Shown: positions 20,150 through 31,033, counted from the stretch's first letter. The stretch: DNA of 64,000 nucleotides from Euleptes europaea (GCF_029931775.1 NC_079324.1:55890402-55954401), one strand, 5' to 3'. The notes: generated by a model from the letters alone, not told the origin. Made by a program: numbers and translations.

Positions 20150-21120
20150 GCTAAATTTCTGGCTCTGAATTCCCAGCTCGGCTCCTTCCATCGGCTGTCT
20201 TTTTCTGCAAAAAGGCCGGGATTTAGTCATGGTCACACAGAGAGAAGGGGTGGGGGGTGGGGGAGACAAGAGGCTGGGTTCACGGTCCGGCTAGCCAACT
20301 CGCCCCATTCCTTGCCAGGAGGGGAGGGAGAAAGGACCCCAAAACCCAAGCCAGGCGGAATCCCTCCCGCCGCCCCCGGAGAAAACCCTCTCCGGAGTCT
20401 GGAAAGCACAGAAAGGCGATCGTTGGGTTACGGATCCATCTCCGAGGAACAATAATAATAAAAATAAAATTCAGGCCGATGCCATAGAGGCTACCCCCAA
20501 AAAGCCAAGAATAATTCCAACCTGGGCGTCCAATCCACCTTGAGAAAAATAAAGATCCACCTTAAACGCAGCCCCCCAAAGAGGCCGTCCTCCTTCGGAG
20601 CCAGTCCACCTTAAGGCTTGCTTTTCTGGCCTCCCCCCCAGTCTTTTTTTATCGCCCCCCCACCGACCAGTTTTTTTTTAGGGGGGTTTTTGCGCACGAC
20701 AGCTGCCCAGATGCGCGCCGGGGAGACCCCCTTTTTCCCAGCGCCGGGTCTGCGCACGGGGATCCCCCGCCGGGCCGCCTTCCCGGGTCCCCCGCCGGGC
20801 GTCGAGGCGCCTCCGCCGCCGGCCCCGCTCCGGACAAAAGGCCGGCCGCCCGACCGGCTCCCTCCGACCGCGGCGCTGGAGAGCTCCGGCCGCCGGCCCG
20901 CTCGCCTCCTGGCCCGGGTTTCCTTTTCGTGGGGGGGAGCGCACGCGCCCTGGGCGCACGGAGCCGGCGAGCAACAGCGACTGCAGCCGCCTGAAGGCGG
21001 CGGCGGGGACGAGCCGGCCGCCTTTAAAGACGCGGCTGGGTGAGTCAGAAAGCCGAGCGGGGCCGGCCGGCACTGACGGGAGGGAGTCAGGGGCGCCGGG
21101 GCGCGTCAGCCGCGAAGCCC
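20150..21120 (-). promoter_or_regulatory. ULK1: ULK1 5' CpG island and promoter region
   Basis: GC- and CpG-rich sequence begins about 260 bp upstream of the ULK1 ATG and peaks at about 20700-21120 (GCGCCGGG, GCGCACGG, CCGGCCGC and similar). It lies upstream of the minus-strand gene and has no clear TATA box, as expected for a housekeeping kinase. The exact transcription start and any 5'UTR intron cannot be placed by eye. On the side away from the gene it merges into the SINE array at 21125. Long frames here (for example 20618-21043 plus and 20678-21163 minus) are GC-rich by-products and resemble no known protein. Confidence 0.75.
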
Positions 21121-21124
21121 GGCG

Positions 21125-22407
21125 GAGAGCCCGTGGCTCAGGGGGAGAGCGCCTGCTCGGCACGCGGGAGGTCCCCGGTGGGAGCCCCGGCGTCTCCAGG
21201 GACTAGGCGGGGCGACGCGAAAGACCTCCGCCGGAGAGCCTGGGGAGCTTTGGGGAGGGGCTGTGGCTCGGTGGCTCAGAGCGCCTGCTTGGCACGCGGG
21301 AGGTCCCAGGTTCGATCCCCGGCGTCTCCAAGGTCTAGGCAGGGGGATGTGAAAGACCTCTGCCGGGGAGCCTTGGGGAGGGGCTGTGGCTCAGAGCGCC
21401 TGCTTGGCACGCAGGAGGTCCCAGGTTCGATTCCTGGCGTCTCCAAGGTCTAGGCAGGGTGATGCGAAAGACTCCAGGTTCGATCCCCGGCGTCTCCAGG
21501 CCCTAGGCAGGGGTGATGTGAAAGACCACTGCCGGGGAGCCTTGGGGAGGGGCTGGGCTCAGTGGCACTAGCGCCTGCTTGGCACGCAGGGGGTCCCAGG
21601 TTCGATCCCCCGCGTCTCCAAGGTCTAGGCAGGGTGATGCGAAAGACTCCAGGTTCGATCCCCGGCGTCTCCAAGGTCTAGGCAGGGTGATGTGAAAGAC
21701 CTCTGCCGGAGAGCCTTGGGGAGGAGGTGTGGCTTGGTGCGCAGGAGGTCCCAGGTTCGATCCCCGGGGTCTCCAGTTAAAAGGTCTGGGCGAATAGGGG
21801 CTGTGGTTCAGTCTCCAGTTAAAGAGACTAAGGAAATGGATGTGAAAGACCAGGCCCGAGAATCTTGGAAGTTCAGTGGTAGAGGTTCAGTGGTAGAGCA
21901 TCTGCTTGGCACGCAGGAGGTCCCAGGTTCAATCCCCGACATCTCCAGTTAAAGGGACTAGGCTAGTAGGTCATGAGAAAGAACCTGGCCTGAGATACTG
22001 GAGAGCCTTGGAGAGGGGCCGTGGGTCAGATGTAGAGCACCTGCTTGGCATGCAGGAGTTCCCAGGTTTGATCCCTGGCGAGTAGGTAATGTGAAAGTGG
22101 GGACAAGACATAGCTCAGTGGTCGAGCATCAGCTTGGCATGCAGAAGGTCCCAGGTTCAATCAAGGGAACTTAGCCTGATGTGAAAGACCTCCGCCTGAG
22201 CCCCTGGAGAGCCTTGGAGAGGGGCTGTGGCTCAGTGGTAAAACATCTGCTCGACACGCAGAAAGTCCCAGGTTCGATCCTCGGCTTCTCCAGTTCAAGG
22301 GACTAGGTCAGTAGGTGATGTGAAAGACCCCTGCCTGAGACCTTGCAGAGCCACTGCCGGTCTGAGTAGACAATACTGACTTTGATGGACCAAAGGTCTG
22401 ATTCATT
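21125..22407 (+). repeat. Tandem array of about ten tRNA-Ala-derived SINE units
   Basis: Successive units each begin with a tRNA-Ala-like head (GGCTGTGGCTCAGTGG A box, GGTTCGATCCCCGG B box) and a body GGACTAGGCA...GATGTGAAAGACCTCTGCC...GAGAGCCTTGGG. The next head follows directly. Unit starts are near 21125, 21250, 21376, 21545, 21720, 21799, 21880, 22013, 22105 and 22218. Some units are truncated or carry an inner duplication (near 21470 and 21640). Only the last has the usual 3' tail (CTGACTTTGATGGACCAAAG). Units nearest the ULK1 island keep CpGs; distal ones have TG/CA. These are not functional tRNA genes. Confidence 0.85.
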
Positions 22408-22496
22408 GTTCATGTGTGGAGAAAGAAAAAAGGTTGCCTTGGACCAGGAGAGCCCCCAAGCCCAACTAATAAATAATATCAACAACAATAATAGCA

Positions 22497-22630
22497 ACAA
22501 CAACAATAAATTATTATAATTATTATTATATATATAATAAATATAATAATATATAATAAATCATGGATTATTATTCTTATATAATAAATTTAAATGGATT
22601 ATTATTCTTATATAATAAATTTATTGTGTG
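22497..22630. repeat. AT-rich low-complexity tract with 31-bp duplication
   Basis: TTA/ATA-rich sequence. ATGGATTATTATTCTTATAT occurs twice with a period of 31 bp (22563 and 22594). Confidence 0.8.
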
Positions 22631-22634
22631 TGTT

Positions 22635-22908
22635 TAGGGTTGCCAGCTCCGGGTAGGGAAATATCTGGTGGGCAGGGTGTGGGGCTGTGCAGGGACTTCA
22701 ATGGGACTTCAATGCCGTAGGACCAATTACCAAAGCGGCCATTTTTCTCCAGGGGAACTGATTGCTATTTCAACTCGGCAGTGAGCTTCACATACCATGT
22801 GGTTATGTCCCGCCGGAATCGGAACTCAACGGAACTGGTTTCTATCGGCTGGAGATCAGTTGTAATAGTGGGAGATCTCCAGCTACTACTTGGAGGTTGG
22901 CAACCCTA
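22635..22908 (+). mobile_element. hAT-like MITE with about 75-bp internal extra sequence
   Basis: TAGGGTTGCC...GGCAACCCTA. A foreign stretch at about 22770-22845 separates the two halves of the GAACTGAT...CTATCGGCTGGAG body. Confidence 0.75.
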
Positions 22909-23854
22909 TGTTGAGTGGTGCTTCTGACCCTACATGAATCGATGACCTCCAAAACATCCCTAGAAGTGAAAATGTCAATACCTTATGTATTTTCAGAGAG
23001 GGGAAAATCCCCAAATGCTCCTTCCAGGGCCACCTATCTCTAAACACATGGCTGCCGTTGAAAACGGCAGCTGTGTGCTTGGCTGGTCTCTTTCCCCTCC
23101 ATATAGTAATACCCGTGAATGCCATCACGAGCTTCTACATTTCCTCGATACCTTCCAGCCCCAGCCGATGATCTGAAGCAAGAACAAAACAAAGAACTTT
23201 ATGATGTCAGGATGTGGGCATTTGCCAAGGGGAGGGGCTAAACACATAGATGCCAATTTTGGCGGCAAGCATGCTCTTAGCCTGACCTTCTGTCCCCCCC
23301 ATTGTTCACGTAAGTGCACTCTCAGGCATGGATTGATGCCCAAACATGTCATGGCCAAGACCTCTGGACATAAAACTGCACATAATCCAAGCCCTTAACT
23401 CAGGCCTGTGCAGCCTCAGAACCGCCAAGATAAATGTAACTCACCAGTTGCCCATTGTAGCCTGCAAGGTGCTGGACAGACCCCCTGTTCAGGCAGTCCC
23501 GAGGGCAGCAAAACAAACCGGGGGATTTATGGAGCCACCCCCCAAAATTGCAGCCTGTGCTTTGCATCACAATACGACCCGGCTGACCAGCAGTGATAAC
23601 AGAATGTTCCTTCTCATTGTGTCTCTTTGGCTCATGTTGTTGGAGGCTTCGGGGAACAATGTCTGACAGCAGAAGAGAGTTCTTCCCCCACCAATTTGTA
23701 CCATTTCCCCCCCTTTCCATTAAAGAAATGTAATGCAAGGTAATAGAATTCCTTCTGGAACATAAAGATTTGAGAAAAGCAATAGAGTTGCAAAAACAAA
23801 TCGCCAGTCAAGTCACTTTCTATGGGACGAAGACGGCAGGGCATGTAGCTGAAT
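22909..23854. other. Unclassified intergenic sequence
   Basis: About 0.95 kb with no recognised repeat or gene. A 106-codon plus frame (23346-23666) and a 112-codon minus frame (23400-23738) overlap each other and resemble nothing known. May be an unlisted TE. Confidence 0.4.
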
Positions 23855-24316
23855 TAGGATTGCCAACTCCAGGTTGGGACATTCCTGGAGATTTAAGGGC
23901 AGAACCTGCAGAGGGCAGGGTTTGCGGAGAGGAGGGACCTCAGTGGAGATGTGATGCCGTAGAAGAAAAAGAAGAGTTGGTTTTTGTACCCCACTTTTCT
24001 CTACCTTTAAGGAGTCTCAAAGCAGCTTACAATCGCCTTCCCTTCCTCTCCCCACAACAGACACCTTGTGAGGTAGGTGGGGCTGAGAGAGTTCGGAGAG
24101 AACTGTGACCAGCCCAAGGTCATCCAGCAGGCTTCATGCGGAGGAGTGGGGATCAAACCCGGTTCTCCAGATTAGAGTCCACCACTCCTAACCACTACAC
24201 CACGCTGGCCACCCTCAGAAGTCACAATTTCCCTGAGCGGAAGAGATCGCCGTAATCTGGAGATCAGTTGTAATTCCAGGAGATCTCCAGGCATTGCCTG
24301 TAGGATGGCAACCTTA
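23855..24316 (+). mobile_element. hAT-like MITE split by a CORE-like SINE
   Basis: MITE halves at 23855-23956 and 24210-24316 (TAGGATTGCC...GGCAACCTTA). The SINE is the later insertion. Confidence 0.75.
23957..24209 (-). mobile_element. CORE-like SINE nested in MITE
   Basis: GAAGAGTTGGTTTTTGTACC to ACTACACCACGCTGGC, minus strand, nearly full length. Confidence 0.85.
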
Positions 24317-24427
24317 AGCAGAATGCCACTTGTTACCAATAACTCACAATGGAGAGGTTTTAGCTGGATCATAAAAACTCCACACGTTCTCCTGGAAGAT
24401 AATCCTAGGCGCACTTCCTTGGGAGTA

Positions 24428-24722
24428 AGAAGAAGAAGAAGAGTGGGTTTTTATCTGCTGACTTTACCACTCAAGGGAGACTCAAACCGGCGTACAATCA
24501 CAGACACCCTGTGGGGTAGGTGAGGCTGAGAGAGCTCTAAGAGAACTGTGACTAGCCCACGGTCACCCAGCTGGCTTCATGTGTAGGAGTGGGGAAACAA
24601 ATCCAGTTCACCAGATTCGCCTCCGCCGCTCATGTGGAGGAGTGGGGAACCAAACTCGGTTCTCCAGGTCAGACTCCACCGCTCCAAACCACCGCTCTTA
24701 ACCACTACGCCACGCTGGTTCC
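24428..24722 (-). mobile_element. CORE-like SINE, minus strand
   Basis: AGAAGAAGAAGAGTGGGTTT to CTACGCCACGCTGG, complete apart from a short 3' deletion. Confidence 0.85.
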
Positions 24723-25490
24723 ATAGAGCACCACGGTAAGCACCATAGAATGCAGTGGGACTTACTTCTGAGTAGACGCGCCTAGGGTTGGGCTATAAGT
24801 GCGTTTGCCTTTAAGGTGCCCTAGGGCTTTTTGTTGTGTTTGGACCAAATGGGTAGATTATACAGCGCATGTGTGTTTTGTGCGTGTGCCAACCATTCAG
24901 TGGCGTTTCACAAAGGAAGCAGAATTTTCATCTCCTGATAAGCTCCCAGGTTGCGAAGTGGAACACTCCACCTGGGAGAACACCTAACGAAGAAATCCAT
25001 TAAACAATTAATGTTCCGCAACTGAACAAAGGTGTGCGCCGCTGAACACGAAACAAGCCCTCGTGTTGAGCCTATGTCAACAACGCCAGAATAAATTTAT
25101 AAATAAATGAAAGGCTGCTGAGACTTCTCGGAGCTGTATATCCCACGGAGTCTGCTTGTTGCATCTCTGGTTGATGCCTGGTTCTGACCTTGCCCCCTTC
25201 CAATCACCTTTTGCTGGGACAGAGGATTCTCTGAACTGAGCGATGCAGGATTATGAAACGACGCAGTGGAATAATTTGTCCTTAGAAGAGGGTCCCTGTT
25301 GTATCTCTCCATGAGTCATCACGTTGGGTTAGCCTCCTTCCAATCAGAAAGGTGCACTCAGCACTGTGATTCACTCAGAAATGCAGGCCGTGGGCTTCTC
25401 CGAGAGTATGGAATTCTTTATCGTTCCCTTGCCTCTCCAAAATGTGGCTCTGTCTGAAATGGTTTGGGAGACCTTGGTAGTAGGGTTGCC
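24723..25490. other. Unclassified intergenic sequence
   Basis: Starts with a small dispersed repeat (GTGGGACTTACTTCTGAGTA, 24751-24775, also at 19270). The rest is unique. No gene. Confidence 0.4.
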
Positions 25491-25648
25491 AGCTCCAGGT
25501 TGGGAAACTCCTGGAGATAGGGGGATGGAGCTTTGGGAGGACAGGGACCATAGTGGGGTACAATGCCACGGAGTCCACCCTCCAAAGCATCCATTTTCTT
25601 CAGGGGAACTGATCTCTGTAGTTTGGAGGTGCTGTAATTCCAGGAGAT
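25491..25648 (+). mobile_element. hAT-like MITE, right end lost
   Basis: TAGGGTTGCC end and body to AATTCCAGGAGATCC, then replaced by a Bov-B tail. Confidence 0.75.
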
Positions 25649-25756
25649 CCCTATAAGTCACCATAAATCGGAAGGAACTTGACAGCACTTAACACAGAGA
25701 CACAACTCACTTCGTCATAAGTCGGAAGGAACTTGACAGCACTTAACACACACGCA
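25649..25756 (+). mobile_element. Bov-B 3' tail, duplicated
   Basis: ATAAGTC..GGAAGGAACTTGACAGCACTT occurs twice, about 60 bp apart. Confidence 0.75.
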
Positions 25757-26265
25757 ACTCACTTTACTCAGGTCTTTGTGAGGCTCGGTTATAGATTTAT
25801 CCTGTCCTTCCACAAGGAAGGATTTACTGAGTTAAAAGCCTTTTTCTTTAAATCTCATCCAGCCATTCAAATAATAATTTAGTTTAGAATTAGCGTTGCC
25901 AACCTCCAGGTACTAGCTGGAGATCTCCTGCAATTACAACTCATCTCCAGCCGATAGAGATCAGTTCCCCTGGAGAAAATGGCCGCTTTGGCAATTGGAC
26001 TCTATGGCATTGAAGTCCCCTCCCCAAACCCCACCCTCCGCAGGCTCTGCCTCAAAAACCTCCCGCTGCTGGCGAAGAGGGACCTGGCGACCCTATTCAG
26101 TATAAGAACCCAGGAGGTTGAGCTACAATAATTAATTACAATAAAAATACATTTATTATTGCGTGAAGTTGCGCTTTAGAAGAGTTGCAGACGTAAATTT
26201 CAAAAGGTCAATGTCATACCTTTGAGGAAGCAAATGAGATTTGCCATGTTTTTAACTCTTTAAAG
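25757..26265 (+). repeat. Duplicated segment, copy A (partner at 31998-32290)
   Basis: GAGGCTCGGTTATAGATTTATCCTGTCC onward aligns with 31998-32290. In both places it directly follows a Bov-B tail. Copy A carries a hAT-like MITE that copy B lacks. Confidence 0.8.
25891..26095 (-). mobile_element. hAT-like MITE with a paralogous empty site
   Basis: TAGCGTTGCC...GGCGACCCTA inside duplicated segment A. The right flank TTCAGTAT matches the uninterrupted site at 32130-32137 in segment B; the left flank TTTAGAAT is a decayed version. Confidence 0.85.
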
Positions 26266-26783
26266 GAGATCCCTAGGTCCCACCTGGAGACTGGAATCCC
26301 TACGCGGGAGAGAGAGAGAAAGAATTCAACCACTGCGAAGAGGTCTAACAGCACAATGTAGGTTCATCTCTCCATCCCGAGCAAATTAGATGCATCGCTG
26401 CTTAATTAGCAAGAGGGAGCCTGTTGTGTTCGTCGCACCTGGGGTAGCTTGTTACGCAGAATTATAAAGCAATTAGTGATGTTGCGGTTGAAAAGCTGGG
26501 AGGGGGGAATGCTACAGGAGGCATCCCAAAGGACTCCCATGACATCGGCAAGTTCTGCTGGGAAGCGTTTTGAGGATGTTCTTGCCATCAAAGGCATAAA
26601 AAAGCCCTCAAAACATCACTGAAAGGGTCTGTAGAGAGCTAAGGAGAGCCGGTATCCGCAAACATGCTGAAAATTAGAAGGATTTTGGAGGATAGTCCTC
26701 CAAATCCCCATTTCTGAATCCCCATTCAGAGGCAGGAAACCCCTGAAATCCAGAGCCAGGAGACACCATCAGGGGGAGGCCTC
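26266..26783. other. Unclassified intergenic sequence
   Basis: No repeat or gene recognised. Confidence 0.4.
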
Positions 26784-27354
26784 GGCCTCCATGCCCTGTT
26801 GTTGGCCCTCCATAGCAACTGGTTGGCCACTGTGTAAGTCAGGATGCTGGACTAGATGGACCACTGGTCTGATCCAGCAAGACTCTTCTGATGTTCTTAT
26901 GAAGCCCTTGGCCTCTATGCCCTGTTGCTGGACCTCGAGGAGAACTGGTTGGCCACTGTGTAAGACAGGATGCTGGACTAGATGGACCACTGGTCTGATC
27001 CAGCAAGACTCTTCTGATGTTCTTATGAAGCCCTTGGCCTCTATGCCCTGTTGCTGGACCTCGAGGAGAACTGGTTGGCCACTGTGTAAGACAGGATGCT
27101 GGACTAGATGGACCACTGGTCTGATCCAGCAAGACTCTTCTGATGTTCTTATGAAGCCCTTGGCCTCTATGCCCTGTTGCTGGACCTCGAGGAGAACTGG
27201 TTGGCCACTGTGTAAGACAGGATGCTGGACTAGATGGACCACTGGTCTGATCCAGCAAGACTCTTCTGATGTTCTTATGAAGGCTTCGGCCTCGTGGCCT
27301 CTTGTTGGTCCTCCAGAGGAACTGGTTGTCCACTGCGTGAGACAGGATGCTCAC
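26784..27354 (+). repeat. 126-bp tandem array of a CR1-clade LINE 3' end
   Basis: Four units of exactly 126 bp (26784, 26910, 27036, 27162) plus a partial fifth (27288). Each contains GGCCACTGTGTAAGACAGG, CTGGACTAGATGGACCACTG and GATCCAGCAAGACTCTTC. Units 2-4 look identical. The period is a multiple of three, so repetitive open frames appear on both strands (for example 26791-27381); they are not genes. Confidence 0.9.
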
Positions 27355-27521
27355 TGTGAGAGGAGAGACCCTGTGGGGTAGGTTAGGCCAAGACAGGGCG
27401 ACTGGCTAAAAGGCACTAAGCAAGTCCTTTCTCTCCGCTGCTCCATGCCGACAATCCAAACCCTTGGCAGCTATTTTAGGCTTTTGTAAAATGCTGGGGA
27501 GATCCAGCCACTGATAGAAGA

Positions 27522-27647
27522 AGAAGATGCCTGTCCACAGCTGCTGGCGAAACGTCAGGAAAGAAAATACCAAGACCACGGTCACACAGCCCGGATAACC
27601 TACAAGAACCAATGAACTCTGACCGTGAAAGCCTTCGACAATATTTA
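27522..27647 (+). mobile_element. Penelope-like 3' region fragment
   Basis: GAAGATGCCTGTCCACAGC, GGCGAAACGTCAGG and ACACAGCCCGGATAACC match the element at 2713-3285. It also adds AATGAACTCTGACCGTGAAA. Confidence 0.7.
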
Positions 27648-27900
27648 GAAGAAGAAGAGTTGGCTGATTTTCTCTGCCTTTTAAGGAGTCTCAAACCGGC
27701 TTACAATCTCCTTCCCTTCCTCTCCCCGCAACAGACACCTTGTGAGGTAGGTGAGGCTGAGAGAGTTCGGAGAGAACTGGGACCAGCCCAAGGTCACCGA
27801 GCAGGCTTCATGTGGAGGAGTGGGGAAACAAACCTGATTAGCGTCCACCGCTCATGTGGAGGAGTGGGGGATCAAACCACCGCTCTTAACCACTACACCA
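27648..27900 (-). mobile_element. CORE-like SINE, minus strand, inner deletion
   Basis: GAAGAAGAAGAGTTGGCTG to CTTAACCACTACACCA, shortened in the head region. Confidence 0.75.
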
Positions 27901-28214
27901 TAGGAAAAGCCCTGCTGGATCAGACCAGTGCTCCATCTAGTCCGGCATCCTGCCTCACACAGCGGCCACCCAGTTCCTCTGCAGGGCCAACAACAGAGCA
28001 CAGAGGCTGAGACCTTCCCCGATGCTGCCTCCTATCATGGCTATTCAGAGGTTTACTCCCTCTGAACATGGAGGTTCTCTTTAGTCACCACGGATAGTAG
28101 CCACTGATAAGACTTATCCTCCATGAATCTGTCTAAACCCTCTTTAAAGATGACTACGCCTGTGGCCCTCGTGACCTCCTGTGGCAGCAAATTCTACATT
28201 TCCTGGCAACTCCT
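27901..28214 (-). mobile_element. CR1-clade LINE 3' end, older subfamily
   Basis: AAAAGCCCTGCTGGATCAGACC ... GGTTTACTCCCTCTGAACAT ... CCTCCATGAATCTGTCTAAA. It is more diverged than 28731 or 44981. Confidence 0.7.
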
Positions 28215-28390
28215 TTGCAACAAAATGAACCCTATGCAAACTTTTGTGAGTCCAAGCTCACTTCTTCAAATACATGAAGTGTACATCCATTAGGCGGAGC
28301 TAGATTCGAGTCCAGTAGCCCTTTATCAAATCTTGTTGGTTTTAAGGTGCTACTGAACTCAAGCTTAGCTCTTTTACTGGAAACCAGCAT
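28215..28390 (-). repeat. Dispersed element with TTTAAGGTGCTACTG motif
   Basis: GTGAGTCCAAGCTCACTTCTTC and TTAAGGTGCTACTGAACTC relate it to the inverted pair at 1236-1404. Class unsettled. Confidence 0.5.
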
Positions 28391-28433
28391 TGATACCCTC
28401 CTGAAACTATCCATTTGGCAGATCTGTTTCGCC

Positions 28434-28648
28434 TAGGCTTGCCAACCTCCAGGTGGTGAATGGAGATCTCCTGCTATTACAACTGATCTCCAGGTGACAG
28501 AGGTCAGTTCACCTGGAGGCAATGGCTTCTTTGGAAAGTGGACTCTATGGCATTATACCCCATCGAAGTCCCTCCCCAAACCCCACCCTCCTCAGGTTCC
28601 ACCCCCAAAATCTCCAGGTATGTCCCAACGCATAGCTGGCGACCCTGG
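28434..28648 (-). mobile_element. hAT-like MITE
   Basis: TAGGCTTGCCAACCTCC to GGCGACCCTGG, diverged, target duplication not clear. Confidence 0.7.
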
Positions 28649-28730
28649 TTTCTCCTCTGATAAACTTCCATGGCTTCAAAACGGGAAAACTACAGTAGTA
28701 GGAAGGGGTTAGGAAATCCTGAGCCAAGAA

Positions 28731-29090
28731 TTACATAACATAAGAAAAAGCCCTGCTGGATCAGACCAAGGTCCATCAAGTCCAGCAGTCTGTTCACACA
28801 GTGGCCAACCAGGTGCCTCTAGGAAGCCCACAAGCAAGACATAAGAACATAAGAAAGGCCATGCTGGATCAGACCAAGGTCCATCAAGTCCAACAGTCCG
28901 TTCACACAGTGGCCAACCAGGTGCCTCTAGGAAGCCCACAAGCAAGACATAAGAACATAAGAAAGGTCCTGCTGGATCAGACCAAGGTTCATCAAGTCCA
29001 GCAGTCCATTCACACAGTGGCCAACCAGGTGCCTCTAGGAAGCCCACAAACAGGACGACTGCAGCAGCACCGTCCTTCCTGTTCTCAATG
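28731..29090 (-). repeat. 108-bp tandem triplication of a CR1-clade LINE 3' end
   Basis: Units start near 28731, 28839 and 28947 (period 108). Each holds CTGCTGGATCAGACCAAGG and GTGGCCAACCAGGTGCCTC. Only the last continues into the body (ACAGGACGACTGCAGCAGCA). The period is again a multiple of three, so repeated-peptide frames arise by chance. Confidence 0.85.
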
Positions 29091-29394
29091 CCCTCCCAAG
29101 AACCACAGTTCTCAGAGCTTCTTGGGCAAGAAACCAGGACAGTCAAAACTCATCTGGAACCCCTTCAGATCTATTATAGCGTGGGTGTCCTTGGAGTTTG
29201 AAATCCCTGCAAAGGGAACACCGTTAAGTCCATCTGCTTGGCTTCAAAGTGCCGGGTAGTTTTAAATTCCATGGAAAAACAAATACCAGCTCAGCCATCT
29301 CCCTGACAACAGAGGTTCATGTTCTGATTAGCATTGGGGAGACACCCAATTTAATTGCTGGAATTTTAAATTCTCAAATGGCCTGTAATATAGT

Positions 29395-29603
29395 TAGGGT
29401 TGCCAACCTCCAGGTACTAGCGGGAGGTCTCCTGCCATTACAACCGATCTCCAGCTGATAGAGATCAGTTCACCTGGAGAAAATAGCTGCTTTGGCAATT
29501 GGACTCTTATGACATTGAAGTCCCTCCCCTCCCCAACTCTGCCCTCCTCAGGCTCTGCCCCAAAAACCTCCTGCCGGTAGCAAAGAGGGACCTGGCAACC
29601 CTA
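29395..29603 (-). mobile_element. hAT-like MITE
   Basis: TAGGGTTGCC...GGCAACCCTA. Flanks AATATAGT and AGTATGGT agree at six of eight. Confidence 0.78.
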
Positions 29604-29741
29604 AGTATGGTGTTTAGAATTTTGAACTAGGTGACTTGGGTTCAAATCTCTGTTTTGCTATGAAGCTTCCTGGATGACATGAGGCTAATCTCCCGCTTTC
29701 AACCTCAACGACTGCATAGGATCATTGTGAGGATACAACGG

Positions 29742-30057
29742 AGAAGAAGAAGAAGAGTTGGTTTTTATATGCCGACTTTCTCTAGCACTTAAGGGAGACT
29801 CAAACCGGCTTACAATCACTTTCCCTTCCCCTCCCCACAACAGACCACCCTGTGAGGTAGTTGGGGCTGAGAGAGTGTGACTAGCCCAAGGTCACCCAGC
29901 TGGCTCCGTGTGTAGGAGTGGGGGAAACAAATCCAGTTCACCAGATGGGCCTCCGCCGCTCATGTGGAGGAGTGTGGGAATCAAACCCGGTTCTCCAGAT
30001 CAGAGTCCACCGCTCCAAACCACCGCTCTTAACCACGACACCTCACTGGCTCTCTCA
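29742..30057 (-). mobile_element. CORE-like SINE, full length, minus strand
   Basis: AGAAGAAGAAGAGTTGGTTT to CACCTCACTGGCTCTC. Confidence 0.85.
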
Positions 30058-30819
30058 GGGGGAGAGATCCCTGGAGAAAGGGTGAAGTAAAAATGTGCTA
30101 CTTAAATTCTTTTCTTTTTTGCTTCTCTGTCTCAGTTTCTTCTTGCCATGGCCTCCTCTAATCTAAGCAAGCCTGCTAACATATCCTATTTTAAGATTTT
30201 ACAAAGCGCAGAGTAGGATTTCTCGATCATACTCCAAAATATCCTCTCTGCTGCTGGTATACAGGCCATTCAGCCTGATGAAGAATTCTGTGTCACCGAA
30301 AACCTCACTTGCTATTTTTGGGACATTTTGGGCCATAAAAAGGCATTACGCAATTGCCATTTATGGAAGTTACCTACGATCTGTCACACCGGCCCACGAG
30401 ACTTATCTAAACACAGCTGCGTTGCAGAACGGTGCCGTTCTGTTTGCTCTTCGTTGCTGCCCTTCTTCTACGGCTGGATTTTGAACCCCTGCAAAAAAAA
30501 GAAGAAGAAGCCAAAATTAAATTCATACCCTGAGACTCTTGCCAGTTTCCAACGGAAATGGCAGCTGAATACGCAAAGCTTGGCGGAGCCTCCGTTTAGC
30601 TGGGAAAGAGGGCAGAAGTCAACAAATGTTTGGAGATGGCCAGAGCCAAAAACTACAGAATGAATGGGGAAAGGAAGCACAGCTGTAACTACGGGTTGAA
30701 GGGGCATGCTTCTAGTCCACAGTGAGAGCCAGAAGTGCAATGTCGTATTGCTGAGTCATTCTACCAATTAAGGAGATGCAAGTGGTAGAAAGCTGAACTA
30801 CATATTTCTGAGTGCTCCC
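30058..30819. other. Unclassified intergenic sequence
   Basis: Contains TTCAGCCTGATGAAGAATTC near 30270, a Penelope-like 3' motif, and AAGAAGAAGAAG near 30500. No gene. Confidence 0.4.
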
Positions 30820-31033
30820 TAGGGTTGCCAACTCCAGGTTGAGAAATTCCAGGAGATTTGGGGGTGGAGCCTGGGGCGGGCAGGGCTTGTAAAGGGACCG
30901 CCACAAGGTATAATGCGATAGAGTCCACCCTCCCACGTAGCCATTTTCTCCAGGGGAACTGATCTCTGTCATCTGGAGATCAGTTGCAAATTCCGGGACA
31001 TTTCCCTGCCCCACCTGAAGGTTGGCAACCATA
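30820..31033 (+). mobile_element. hAT-like MITE
   Basis: TAGGGTTGCC...GGCAACCATA. The next MITE starts 5 bp downstream. Confidence 0.75.

Noticed and set aside
20618-21163. GC-rich frames of 141-161 codons
   Set aside because: Stop-poor frames are expected in a CpG island; overlapping frames on both strands and low-complexity P/R/A content.
21040-21952. Repeated-peptide frames and possible tRNA-Ala genes
   Set aside because: The frames run through SINE units. The tRNA-like heads have mispaired acceptor stems or disrupted D-arms and continue into SINE bodies.
26769-27381. Long repetitive open frames on both strands (up to 196 codons)
   Set aside because: They are by-products of a 126-bp tandem repeat of a LINE tail; the period is a multiple of three, so any stop-free frame repeats.
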